Source: Oxalobacteraceae bacterium UBA4003
Lineage (GTDB): Bacteria; Pseudomonadota; Gammaproteobacteria; Burkholderiales; Burkholderiaceae_D
Direction of reading: 5' to 3'
DNA: 21,636 nucleotides
NCBI GenBank assembly: GCA_002384815.1
Contig: DGBN01000002.1
Span: forward strand, 1-21,636
A model generated the notes under the pieces. The model saw nothing but the letters and a program-made list of their open reading frames with translations. It was not told the origin of the DNA and ran no database searches. Shown piece after piece: positions 1 to 6,876 of the stretch (position 1 is the first letter of the stretch; each line of letters starts with the position of its first letter). The translations under genes and the position numbers were made by a program.

Positions 1-366
1 ACCGATTCGGCCGTGCGCATTACCCATCTGCCGACCGGCATCGTGGTTGAATGTCAGGACGATCGCAGCCAGCACAAGAACAAGGCATCGGCGTTGAAAG
101 TACTGGCGGCGCGCATCAAGGATGTGCAATTACGCGAACAGCAATCGAAGGAAGCTGCCACACGCAAATCGCTGATCGGCTCGGGTGATCGCAGCGAACG
201 CATACGCACGTATAATTTCCCGCAAGGCCGCATGACCGATCACCGCATCAACCTGACTTTATACAAACTCGACTTCATCATGGATGGCGACCTGACCGAG
301 CTGACCAATGCGCTGGCGGCGGAACACCAGGCCGATTTGCTGGCCGCACTGGGCGATGCCGCCTGA
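1..366 (+). CDS. prfA: Peptide chain release factor 1 (3' end, partial)
   Basis: C-terminal 121 codons of RF1, which recognises UAA/UAG and triggers peptide release on the ribosome. The frame is open from base 1 (T-D-S-A-V-R) and ends in TGA at 364-366. The first residues, TDSAVRITHLPTG, are the segment that directly follows the GGQ loop in class I release factors, so the catalytic GGQ and all of domains 1-2 lie just outside the window. The conserved SQHKNKA, RIRTYNFPQGRMTDHRI and hydrophobic C-terminal stretches are present, and the sequence fits RF1 rather than RF2. The likely operon continues into dsbB and prmC; PrmC methylates the GGQ glutamine of this protein. The first ATG-like codon inside the window is not a start. 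Confidence 0.96.
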   Translation, partial: TDSAVRITHLPTGIVVECQDDRSQHKNKASALKVLAARIKDVQLREQQSKEAATRKSLIGSGDRSERIRTYNFPQGRMTDHRINLTLYKLDFIMDGDLTELTNALAAEHQADLLAALGDAA

Positions 367-422
367 TGCAACTATTTCCATGACTTCCACTCATACCGTG
401 CATTGTTTTCCAGGATAGCAAG

Positions 423-899
423 ATGAAAAATTCCAGACCCGTTTTGTTCGCAGTCGCCTTTGCGTCGCTGATGCTGCTGGCAGTTGCACTCTATCTTCAG
501 CATGTGGAAAACATGCTGCCTTGCCCGCTATGCGTCATCCAGCGTTATGCCTTCGCCGCTATCGCATTGATTTGCCTGATCACGGCCTTCCGCACAGAAG
601 CCACCGCCAGAATCGGTGCTGCACTGGCTGCACTGGCCTCACTGGCAGGCGCCGGCGTCGCCGGCTGGCATATCTACATCAAGGCACATCCGACCGTATC
701 CTGCGGCATTGATCCGCTGGAAACCTCCTTGAACACGATTCCAACCGCGAAACTATTGCCCTTCCTGTTCCAGGCCGACGGTTTGTGCTCAACTGAGTAT
801 GCACCCATCATGGGGCTGTCCATACCGCAATGGGCGCTGATCTGGTTTATCGTCATCGCACTCTTCCTGCTGCATACGGCATTCCGGAAAAAGTCCTGA
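423..899 (+). CDS. dsbB: Disulfide bond formation protein B
   Basis: Inner-membrane quinone-linked oxidase that reoxidises periplasmic DsbA. The product is 158 residues with four hydrophobic segments (about 7-25, 41-56, 64-82 and 134-152). The first periplasmic loop carries Cys34-Pro-Leu-Cys37, followed four residues later by Arg41, which matches the quinone-contacting Arg of the E. coli family. The second loop carries the other redox pair, Cys94 and Cys122. Length and topology are normal for a proteobacterial DsbB. The start ATG is preceded by AGGA about 8 bases upstream. The gene lies 56 bases after prfA and 28 before prmC, so it appears inserted into the usual prfA-prmC unit. No dsbA is in the window. 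Confidence 0.95.
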   Translation: MKNSRPVLFAVAFASLMLLAVALYLQHVENMLPCPLCVIQRYAFAAIALICLITAFRTEATARIGAALAALASLAGAGVAGWHIYIKAHPTVSCGIDPLETSLNTIPTAKLLPFLFQADGLCSTEYAPIMGLSIPQWALIWFIVIALFLLHTAFRKKS

Positions 900-927
900 T
901 GCGATCCATTGCACGGTCATTACACCA

Positions 928-1758
928 ATGACGTCCATCCTTGCCGGCGACACGATTGCAGCCATCATGCGCCGCGCGCCGGTAGAACAACTCGAAGCAC
1001 GCATGCTGATCGGTCACGTCACGCAGTTATCGCGCGTACAGTTGATTACCCAAGCCGAACGCGCGCTGAATGCCGCCGAAGCACAGCAACTCGCAACGCT
1101 GTTTGCACGCCGCATAGCTGGTGAACCGATTGCCTATCTGCTCGGCGAACGCGAATTCTACGGTCTGTCGTTTCAAGTCAGCCCTGCCGTACTGATTCCA
1201 CGGCCGGATACCGAATTGCTGGTCGAGCTGGCCTTGCTGCGCTTGCCGCAACAGGGCCGCGTGCTGGATATGGGTACCGGTTCGGGCGCTATCGCCATCG
1301 CCATTGCACATGCCAGGCCTGATGCCATCGTGACAGCACTCGATGTCAGCGAACCGGCACTGGCAGTAGCATCCGCCAATGCGAACCGGCACGATGCCAG
1401 GGTAGAGTGTCTGCGCAGTGACTGGTTCTCGGCATTGGGTGAGCGACAATTCGATCTGATTGTATCCAATCCCCCCTACATCGTTGCTGGCGACCGGCAT
1501 TTATCGGAAGGCGATTTGCGCTTCGAGCCGATAGACGCATTAAGCGATCACGCCGACGGCTTGTCCGCCTTGCGCATCATCAGCGAACATGCAGCAAATC
1601 ATCTATCCGACGATGGCTGGCTCTTGATGGAACATGGCTACGATCAGGCTGCCGCTGTGCGCGGCGTGCTTGCTGAAAATGGTTTCGGAGAAGTACAAAG
1701 TTGGCGCGATCTGGCAAATATCGAACGCGTCAGTGGCGGGAAGAAGTTCTGTGCGTAA
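928..1758 (+). CDS. prmC: Release factor glutamine methyltransferase
   Basis: SAM-dependent N5-glutamine methyltransferase (HemK/PrmC) that modifies the GGQ glutamine of RF1 and RF2. It has 276 residues, the usual family length. A helical N-terminal substrate-binding domain (about 1-90) contains the RRIAGEPIAYLLGEREFYG stretch. It is followed by a Rossmann methyltransferase domain with the SAM-binding motif LDMGTGSGAIAIA (about 113-125) and the hallmark NPPY tetrapeptide (181-184), which holds the target glutamine. It lies downstream of prfA, its substrate gene, with dsbB between. No good Shine-Dalgarno is seen before ATG 928; translation may rely on coupling to dsbB, or the start may be slightly different. 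A hairpin with a T-run follows the stop. Confidence 0.95.
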   Translation: MTSILAGDTIAAIMRRAPVEQLEARMLIGHVTQLSRVQLITQAERALNAAEAQQLATLFARRIAGEPIAYLLGEREFYGLSFQVSPAVLIPRPDTELLVELALLRLPQQGRVLDMGTGSGAIAIAIAHARPDAIVTALDVSEPALAVASANANRHDARVECLRSDWFSALGERQFDLIVSNPPYIVAGDRHLSEGDLRFEPIDALSDHADGLSALRIISEHAANHLSDDGWLLMEHGYDQAAAVRGVLAENGFGEVQSWRDLANIERVSGGKKFCA

Positions 1759-1777
1759 TTTGAAGCAGCAGCGTTGC

Positions 1778-1806
1778 CTGGCAGCGTCAGGCTGCCAGCG
1801 CTTTTT
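1778..1806 (+). terminator. Probable intrinsic terminator after prmC
   Basis: A perfect 8-bp inverted repeat, CTGGCAGC (1778-1785) and GCTGCCAG (1791-1798), with a 5-base loop, is followed three bases later by five Ts (1802-1806) on the + strand. It lies 19 bases after the prmC stop and overlaps the last codons of the convergent tlpA-like gene. It probably ends the prfA-dsbB-prmC transcript. On the - strand there is no T-run after the stem, so it would act in one direction only. Confidence 0.5.
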
Positions 1807-2311
1807 CCAGCAGCTGATGCAGGGCGGCAAAATCAGGTTCGCCGACATACTTCTTGATGACGTATCCATTCTTGTCTATCACCAGCGTCGTTGGCGTCAG
1901 TTGAATATTGCCAAACGATTTTGCCAGATCGCCTTGCGTATCGAGCGACACGGTAAACGGTAGCTTGCGCGTCTCAACAAAATTCAACACATAATTAGGC
2001 GGATCGTAAGCCATCGCCACCGCGATGAACTCCAGCCCTTGCGCATTGTATTTATTGAAAGTCTCTACCATCTCGGGCATTTCCTTCACGCAGGTCACGC
2101 AAGAGGTTGCCCAGAAATTGATCATCACCACTTTGCCGCGCAAATCCTGTGAGGTGATTTTCTGTCCCTGCAGATTGACGAAGGTTACCTCCGGAATCGC
2201 TTCCTTCTTCGACACAGAAAGATAACCGACCACAGTCAGCGCCACGATAATGAGCAAGGTCACTATCTTGAGCCAGCTGCGTTTTTTAGTTACGGGAACT
2301 GATGTTTGCAT
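1787..2311 (-). CDS. TlpA/ResA-like membrane-anchored thioredoxin
   Basis: Thioredoxin-fold thiol-disulfide oxidoreductase held in the inner membrane and facing the periplasm. With the ATG at 2311 it has 174 residues: a basic N-terminus, one membrane anchor (about 12-30), then an AhpC/TSA-type redoxin domain. The active site is W-A-T-S-C-V-T-C (Cys71 and Cys74), and the cis-proline loop Leu-Thr-Pro-Thr follows near residue 140. TlpA/ResA proteins usually reduce apocytochrome c or copper-centre cysteines; the exact client cannot be told here, since no cytochrome maturation genes are nearby. An in-frame TTG at 2320 would add three residues; I prefer the ATG, although neither has a clear ribosome site. 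It is convergent with prmC. Confidence 0.88.
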   Translation of the reverse strand: MQTSVPVTKKRSWLKIVTLLIIVALTVVGYLSVSKKEAIPEVTFVNLQGQKITSQDLRGKVVMINFWATSCVTCVKEMPEMVETFNKYNAQGLEFIAVAMAYDPPNYVLNFVETRKLPFTVSLDTQGDLAKSFGNIQLTPTTLVIDKNGYVIKKYVGEPDFAALHQLLEKALAA

Positions 2312-2391
2312 AATCGACAATCCGGCATGCTGCGCCTGTGTTTTATATCTGTGCAGTTATGTCTGCATTTTATGTCCATATCACTGCGCCT

Positions 2392-2397
2392 ATTATA
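2392..2397 (-). promoter_or_regulatory. Possible -10 box for the tlpA-like gene
   Basis: The - strand reads TATAAT here, about 80 bases upstream of the ATG at 2311 and inside the 130-base gap between the M48 protease gene and the tlpA-like gene. No good -35 hexamer is seen at 16-18 bases upstream, so only the -10 match supports this. The predicted leader would be roughly 73 bases and AT-rich. Confidence 0.3.
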
Positions 2398-2441
2398 GTC
2401 AGGTCGGGCGAATCGCGTGGAAAGCACTTGCGCTGCGGACA

Positions 2442-4406
2442 TCAAACATCCGGCCAGCCGTAAGCTGTATATATTGCGGCCACGCGCGGCGGCATCGGCG
2501 CATCCAGCGCCGCACACATCGCACGCAACAAATCGGCGGCAAGCAACGGTATTGATGCATGCTCGCCGACCATCGCCAGCAGCACCTTGATCAGGGCCGG
2601 CTTGGCAAGCGGCACCAGCTGATTACTGCGATCGAGCGCAGCTTTGATACCCCCAAAATCCAGTGCAGGCACGGCGAGTAAATCCTGTTCTGACAGCGCC
2701 AGCTGCGGACATGCTGCCGCCGCGCGCATGAACAGGGCGAGTACCGGCACAGACAACAAAGGCGCCATTACATGCGCCGCCATTGAAAACAGCACCGCAC
2801 ATTCACGCTGCAGTTCCGGCACGGACAGAAACCTGACCGGCACCGCACGCCCGGCATGGCGATCTAAACGACGAGTAAGTACGGTTTGCAAAACGAACTC
2901 GTCCAGGCTGATACGCTGGTCGGCAGCGATCAGTCGCGCCACATTCGATAACAGTGAGGTTCGTTCAGCAGCACCAAGCTGGCGCAAGGCTGGCATGACC
3001 AAATCCAGCAGCGGCAAATGCGCATGCTGCGGCAACTGTTCCAGCTCAACAGCCAGTCGTGCAACTTGCTCAGCATATTGCGCCATCTGGGTCGGCAACG
3101 TCACTGGTTTATCGCACGCGTCGCTAGCTCGCTGCAACAACAAGGCATACACGAGCACCATCGCCGCCTGTGGATCGTGCACGGCCTGCTCTATCGCTGG
3201 CGCCAGCCGGATGTCGGTCAGCGCACCATGTCCATACGCATACGCCGCCGTTTGCACAATCGCTGCACTGGCTGCCCGCATATCCAGTACGCCGTCGGGG
3301 AGACCTGCCGCAACGTAAGGAAGATCCGGCAGACGTTGCGACGCTGCAGAAGATACTGCACTTTCTGTGGCCGCCGGCACATCCAGCATCTCGACATTGC
3401 GACCGTAAATACGCCGCAGCCGTTCGTGCAAAGGAGGGTGGGTCGCAAACCATCCTGCCAGCAAGCCGGGCCGCACCGCACTCAAAAACAAATGCGATAA
3501 CTGTTCCGCGTTCGGATGCAGTATCTGCGCATCCGCGCCGCCACGACGCGCGAGCCCGCCTATCTTGCGCAAGGCATTGCCCAGGCCATCCGGATTGCGC
3601 GTGAATTGAATCGCACTGGCATCGGCCAGAAATTCACGCTGCCGCGACAGCGCCGATTTGATGATGCGACCGCAAAATATCCCGATATAACCGATCACAA
3701 ACAGTATGCCGCCAATAACCCACACCGCCATATGCAGCGGCGTGCCTTTGCCATGACGTTCGCCGGCATCCACTGTCTGCCAGCCGAAACTCATCAAATG
3801 CCGGCCAAAGCCGGCAATCATCTGTATCCCGAACAGCACACCGATCAGGCGTACATTCAGACGCATGTCGCCGTTCAGGATGTGGCTGAATTCATGCCCG
3901 ATCACACCCTGCAATTCATCACGCGTCAAACGAGTGAGTGCGCCGTGCGTCACCGCGACCACTGCTTCGTTCGCGTTATAACCGGCAGCGAACGCATTGA
4001 TTGCATCTTCTCGTGCCAGCACATACACCTTGGGACAGGCAATGCCGGATGCCAGCGCCATTTCTTCCACTACATTGAGCAACCGACGTTCACGCGCATC
4101 GGTCGTATTCGGCGCCACGGCCATGCCACCCGCCATGCGCGCTACCGCATCGCCACCATCACGCAAATTGAACAGTTCGATTAGTGTGCCACCGGCTATC
4201 AAACCCAGGGTGACCACAGTATTGGTCGCGAAAAACCCCTTCGGGTAGGAATGTGCGCCACTCAAGGGTTGACCTTGCACCCAAATGAAGAGCAGGGCCA
4301 GCGCCAGGTTGACCGCGAGGACGATCGCCAGCACCGCCAACACGAACAAAATCACCAGTGTGCGGCTCTGGCGTCGTGCGTGATCCTGCTGTTCAAAGAA
4401 ATTCAT
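2442..4406 (-). CDS. M48 family metalloprotease with long C-terminal extension
   Basis: Zinc metallopeptidase of the Ste24/HtpX family, 654 residues from the ATG at 4406. Two membrane helices lie near the N-terminus (about 16-43 and 59-78), followed by the zinc motif HEFSH at about 171-175. Two further hydrophobic segments follow, with the third-ligand region REFLADASA (Glu about 258) and the HPPLHERLRRIYG block at about 323-335. E. coli HtpX ends about here (293 residues); this protein continues for about 310 more, mostly Ala/Leu-rich predicted helix. That part includes a LIAADQRISLDEF stretch (about 492-504) that resembles the TerB helical fold. It follows lemA, a common partner of M48 proteases. 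An upstream GTG (4436) would add ten residues inside a palindrome. Neither start has a clear ribosome site. Confidence 0.9.
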   Translation of the reverse strand: MNFFEQQDHARRQSRTLVILFVLAVLAIVLAVNLALALLFIWVQGQPLSGAHSYPKGFFATNTVVTLGLIAGGTLIELFNLRDGGDAVARMAGGMAVAPNTTDARERRLLNVVEEMALASGIACPKVYVLAREDAINAFAAGYNANEAVVAVTHGALTRLTRDELQGVIGHEFSHILNGDMRLNVRLIGVLFGIQMIAGFGRHLMSFGWQTVDAGERHGKGTPLHMAVWVIGGILFVIGYIGIFCGRIIKSALSRQREFLADASAIQFTRNPDGLGNALRKIGGLARRGGADAQILHPNAEQLSHLFLSAVRPGLLAGWFATHPPLHERLRRIYGRNVEMLDVPAATESAVSSAASQRLPDLPYVAAGLPDGVLDMRAASAAIVQTAAYAYGHGALTDIRLAPAIEQAVHDPQAAMVLVYALLLQRASDACDKPVTLPTQMAQYAEQVARLAVELEQLPQHAHLPLLDLVMPALRQLGAAERTSLLSNVARLIAADQRISLDEFVLQTVLTRRLDRHAGRAVPVRFLSVPELQRECAVLFSMAAHVMAPLLSVPVLALFMRAAAACPQLALSEQDLLAVPALDFGGIKAALDRSNQLVPLAKPALIKVLLAMVGEHASIPLLAADLLRAMCAALDAPMPPRVAAIYTAYGWPDV

Positions 4407-4419
4407 ACGAACAGACGAT

Positions 4420-4442
4420 GCGTGTGTGCTGCACACACACGC
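4420..4442. repeat. Near-perfect GT/AC palindrome upstream of the M48 gene
   Basis: GCGTGTGTGC (4420-4429) is followed by one T and then GCACACACACGC (4431-4442), the reverse complement apart from one extra AC. It lies in the 74-base gap between lemA and the M48 gene, ending 14 bases before the protease ATG. As RNA it would fold into a hairpin next to the start codon. It has no T-run, so it is not a simple terminator. It could lower protease translation relative to lemA or bind a dimeric regulator; neither is shown. Confidence 0.5.
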
Positions 4443-4480
4443 CGTGGAATGGACGAAGTATTAACCGGCATCTGCCAGCA

Positions 4481-5071
4481 TCAGAACGTGACTTTGATGG
4501 CTTTGCGTTCTTCGAGTGTTTCCGTTGACTCCAGCAATTCGGCCGTTTTGAAACCGCAGCTGTTGGCAATCAACGAACCGGGAAATTGTTCAATTGCCGT
4601 GTTATACGACATCACGCTGTCGTTATATCCCTGACGTGCAAAGGCGATCCGGTTCTCGGTGCTGGTGAGCTCTTCACTCAGCTGCATCATGGTTTGATTG
4701 GCTTTCAGATCGGGATAGGCTTCGGACAGAGCGAACAGTTTGCCCAGCGATGCATTCAGCACGCCATCAGCGGCGATCATTTGCCTGATTGCGGCGGCAT
4801 CAGCCGGATCGCCGGCAGCCTTTTTGTTGGCGTCCACTGCCTGATTGCGCGCGCCTGTCACCGCCTCCAGGGTTTCGCGCTCATGCGCCATATAGGCTTT
4901 GGCGGTTTCGACCAGATTCGGTATCAGGTCGTAACGACGTTTGAGCTGCACGTCAATTTGCGAAAACGCATTTTTGAAATAATTGCGCAGGGCGACGATG
5001 CGGTTGTACACACCCACGCCCCACAACACAATAATCGTGATGATTGCCAGTAGAACAAGGATTGCTGTCAT
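4481..5071 (-). CDS. lemA: LemA family protein
   Basis: 196-residue LemA-family membrane protein. One N-terminal membrane helix (about 2-20) is followed by a long helical, coiled-coil-like domain. The family signature is clear: YNRIVALRNYFKNAFSQIDVQLKRRYDLIPNLV, then the ETAKAYMAHE segment, and a C-terminal half with TENRIAFARQGYNDSV and YNTAIEQFP. The start at 5071 is chosen because GGGAG lies about 6 bases upstream on the - strand; the longer open frame to 5158 would run through the terminator hairpin of the preceding gene. LemA's molecular role is unsettled. Genes of this family commonly sit beside M48/HtpX proteases, as here, which suggests a joint role in membrane protein turnover. Confidence 0.93.
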   Translation of the reverse strand: MTAILVLLAIITIIVLWGVGVYNRIVALRNYFKNAFSQIDVQLKRRYDLIPNLVETAKAYMAHERETLEAVTGARNQAVDANKKAAGDPADAAAIRQMIAADGVLNASLGKLFALSEAYPDLKANQTMMQLSEELTSTENRIAFARQGYNDSVMSYNTAIEQFPGSLIANSCGFKTAELLESTETLEERKAIKVTF

Positions 5072-5085
5072 GATTGCTCCCAATG

Positions 5086-5115
5086 AAAAAGCCGCGCGAC
5101 AAACTGTCGCGCGGC
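5086..5115 (-). terminator. Strong intrinsic terminator after dolP
   Basis: A perfect 11-bp GC-rich stem, GCCGCGCGACA (5091-5101) with TGTCGCGCGGC (5105-5115) and a 3-base loop, is followed on the - strand by TTTTT (5090-5086). It lies between the dolP stop (5169) and the lemA start (5071), so it should end the lpoA-yraN-diaA-dolP transcript and isolate lemA. The lemA ribosome site lies just beyond it, so lemA must either have its own promoter very close by or depend on read-through. Confidence 0.88.
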
Positions 5116-5168
5116 CAATATAGCATTCCAAAACCGCCGGTTGTTCACCGGCAATCATTATTTAAAGA

Positions 5169-5822
5169 CTATTTGTTCTGCGTGCTATCCGGTGTTGTGC
5201 TCAACATACGATACTCCTCGTCGGTGATGTATTCAAACACCTTGACGACCTTGGTTACACCACCGACACCACGTGCAATCTCGGCTGCCAGATTGCCTTC
5301 GCCCTGCGTCACACGCCCCATCAGGTAGACCACGCCGCGCTCAGTGACAACCTTGACCGAATTGGCAGACAGGTTTTTTTCATCGACAAACGACGCCTTC
5401 ACTTTACCGGTGATAAGGGTATCGCTGGAGCGCGAGGTAAAGCTGGATGCACCGGCGATAGCCAGTTCATTGACCACCGATTGCACACCTTCAATCCCTG
5501 CTGCCTCCTGCCCGGCGGCAGCTTTGGCGGCTTCATTCGGTACTTCGCCAGTCAGCAAAACCTTGCGATTGAAACTCGTTACATTGACGTGACCTCCTTC
5601 ACCTACCGCTTTAGCAATACGCGTTTCGCCCTTGACAAGAATTGCCTTGTCTTCCGTCTGCGCACCCAGCGTACGCCTGTCGGTCGCCGCCAGCGTGCCA
5701 ACCACGGCACCGCCCATCATCAGGCCGACGCAACCCTGCAGACTTACCAGTGCGGCGCCACAAATCAGAGCCAGCGCAAGCGGACGTCGCGCGACATTCA
5801 AACAACGGTTCAGGTCAATCAT
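5169..5822 (-). CDS. dolP: Outer-membrane BON-domain lipoprotein (DolP/YraP)
   Basis: 217-residue lipoprotein with two BON domains, matching the E. coli DolP/YraP layout (191 residues), which supports outer-membrane integrity at division sites. The signal peptide ends in the lipobox L-Q-G-C, with the lipidated cysteine at 31. BON1 covers about 60-125 and BON2 about 130-203, each with the Gly-rich V.L.G.V strand pattern. The residues after the cysteine are V-G rather than D, which fits outer-membrane sorting. The start at 5822 is chosen because GGAGG lies 8 bases upstream; the other in-frame ATG, 5828, is too close to that site. The start overlaps the diaA stop by 8 bases, so the two are translationally coupled. 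A strong terminator follows. Confidence 0.93.
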   Translation of the reverse strand: MIDLNRCLNVARRPLALALICGAALVSLQGCVGLMMGGAVVGTLAATDRRTLGAQTEDKAILVKGETRIAKAVGEGGHVNVTSFNRKVLLTGEVPNEAAKAAAGQEAAGIEGVQSVVNELAIAGASSFTSRSSDTLITGKVKASFVDEKNLSANSVKVVTERGVVYLMGRVTQGEGNLAAEIARGVGGVTKVVKVFEYITDEEYRMLSTTPDSTQNK

Positions 5823-6411
5823 TTTCATCTCCTCCAAATAATGCGACGTCAATGCCGTCGCACAAACAATGTATCGTTAATAAATGTATTTCCTGTATTC
5901 GCGCCGTACGGTCGTGCGGGACGCAGATATGCACATCTGCGTCGGTAATCAGTTTGGCCATCGCACCACCACCTTTGCCGGTCAGCACCACGACGCGCAT
6001 GTCGCGTTCCAGTGCTGCTTCGATGGCCGCAATGACATTGGCTGAATTACCGGATGTCGACAAGGCCAGCAAGACATCGCCGGATTGTCCGAAGGCCTGC
6101 ACCTGCTTGCTGAAAATTTCCTGATAGCTGTAATCGTTGCCTATCGCAGTCAGGATGGAGGTATCGGTAGTCAGCGCCATCACCGGCAGTGGCAGGCGTT
6201 CTCTTTCAAAACGTCCGACCAGCTGCGCCGAAAAGTGCTGGCAGTCGGCAGCCGAACCGCCATTGCCGCATGCCAGAATCTTGTTCCCGTTAGACAGGGC
6301 GCTGAACATTAGTTCCACCGCCTGCTCGATTGGACCTGCCAGCAGGGAGGCGGCCTGTATTTTCAGCTCGGCACTTTCATGAAAGTGGCTGATGATGCGT
6401 TGATTAATCAT
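5815..6411 (-). CDS. diaA: SIS-domain protein, DiaA-type (GmhA relative)
   Basis: 198-residue sugar-isomerase (SIS) fold protein. Motifs seen are CGNGGSAADCQHF, the phosphosugar-binding STSGNSANV, and a C-terminal RIQEIHLLTIHCLCDGID. The tail resembles E. coli DiaA (LTVNCLCDLID) more than GmhA, and the neighbours yraN and dolP match the yraMNOP order, so I call DiaA, a DnaA-binding protein that promotes timely initiation of replication. Against the GmhA zinc site, the first His, Gln and last His appear kept, but the catalytic Glu position reads Gln (QHFSAQ). Heptose isomerase activity is therefore doubtful but not excluded. No Shine-Dalgarno is visible; a TATAAT lies 10 bases before the ATG. 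Confidence 0.88.
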   Translation of the reverse strand: MINQRIISHFHESAELKIQAASLLAGPIEQAVELMFSALSNGNKILACGNGGSAADCQHFSAQLVGRFERERLPLPVMALTTDTSILTAIGNDYSYQEIFSKQVQAFGQSGDVLLALSTSGNSANVIAAIEAALERDMRVVVLTGKGGGAMAKLITDADVHICVPHDRTARIQEIHLLTIHCLCDGIDVALFGGDEND

Positions 6412-6474
6412 GGTGTCGTGATTATAGAGCAGTCCATCACGATGAATCGCGCGGAGCAGGGTTCAAAAGAGAAT

Positions 6475-6849
6475 TCAGGACTCGATGGCGTTTTTCAGCC
6501 AGCTCATTTCTGTCGCATCAATCGCAATCACGTCGAAGCGGCAAGCCGGTGGCACCTTATAACGCTGCAGAAAAACATGGGCGGCGACAATCAGGCGCTT
6601 TTGTTTCGCAGGCGTGACACTGGCAGCGGCACCGCCGTGGTGTTTGTCGGCACGCTTGCGTACTTCGACAAACACCAGCGCAGCGCCATCCTGCATTACC
6701 AGATCGATTTCGCCGCCCCTGCAAAGAAAATTGCGTTCGATCAGCACCAGGCCCTGTTGCTGCAAATAGCACAAGGCTTCGTCTTCGCCCATTTGTCCGG
6801 CTATCTGTCTGGCAGTTCGAGGGCGCTTGAGGAAGGTGGGCAGACGCAT
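6475..6849 (-). CDS. yraN: UPF0102 family protein YraN
   Basis: 124-residue YraN protein with a restriction-endonuclease-like core. The sequence shows GQMGEDEAL near the N-terminus, then RGGEIDLV (Glu47, Asp49) and, after a short loop, VFVEVRKR (Glu62 to Lys65), the family's putative metal-site strand pair. Length is typical. The function of this family is unproven; the fold suggests a nuclease acting on nucleic acid. The start is taken at ATG 6849; a TTG one codon upstream is also open. It lies 27 bases after lpoA and 63 before diaA, so it is part of the same transcript. Confidence 0.93.
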   Translation of the reverse strand: MRLPTFLKRPRTARQIAGQMGEDEALCYLQQQGLVLIERNFLCRGGEIDLVMQDGAALVFVEVRKRADKHHGGAAASVTPAKQKRLIVAAHVFLQRYKVPPACRFDVIAIDATEMSWLKNAIES

Positions 6850-6876
6850 CAACAGGGAAAACTGTCTTTATGGCAC

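Noticed and set aside
2644..3318. 224-codon + strand frame antisense to the M48 gene
   Set aside because: Ser/Ala/Cys-rich composition and full overlap with the protease's coding frame indicate a shadow.
5072..5158. N-terminal extension of lemA to 5158
   Set aside because: It would run through the dolP terminator hairpin; the ATG at 5071 has a good ribosome site and starts the family-typical membrane helix.
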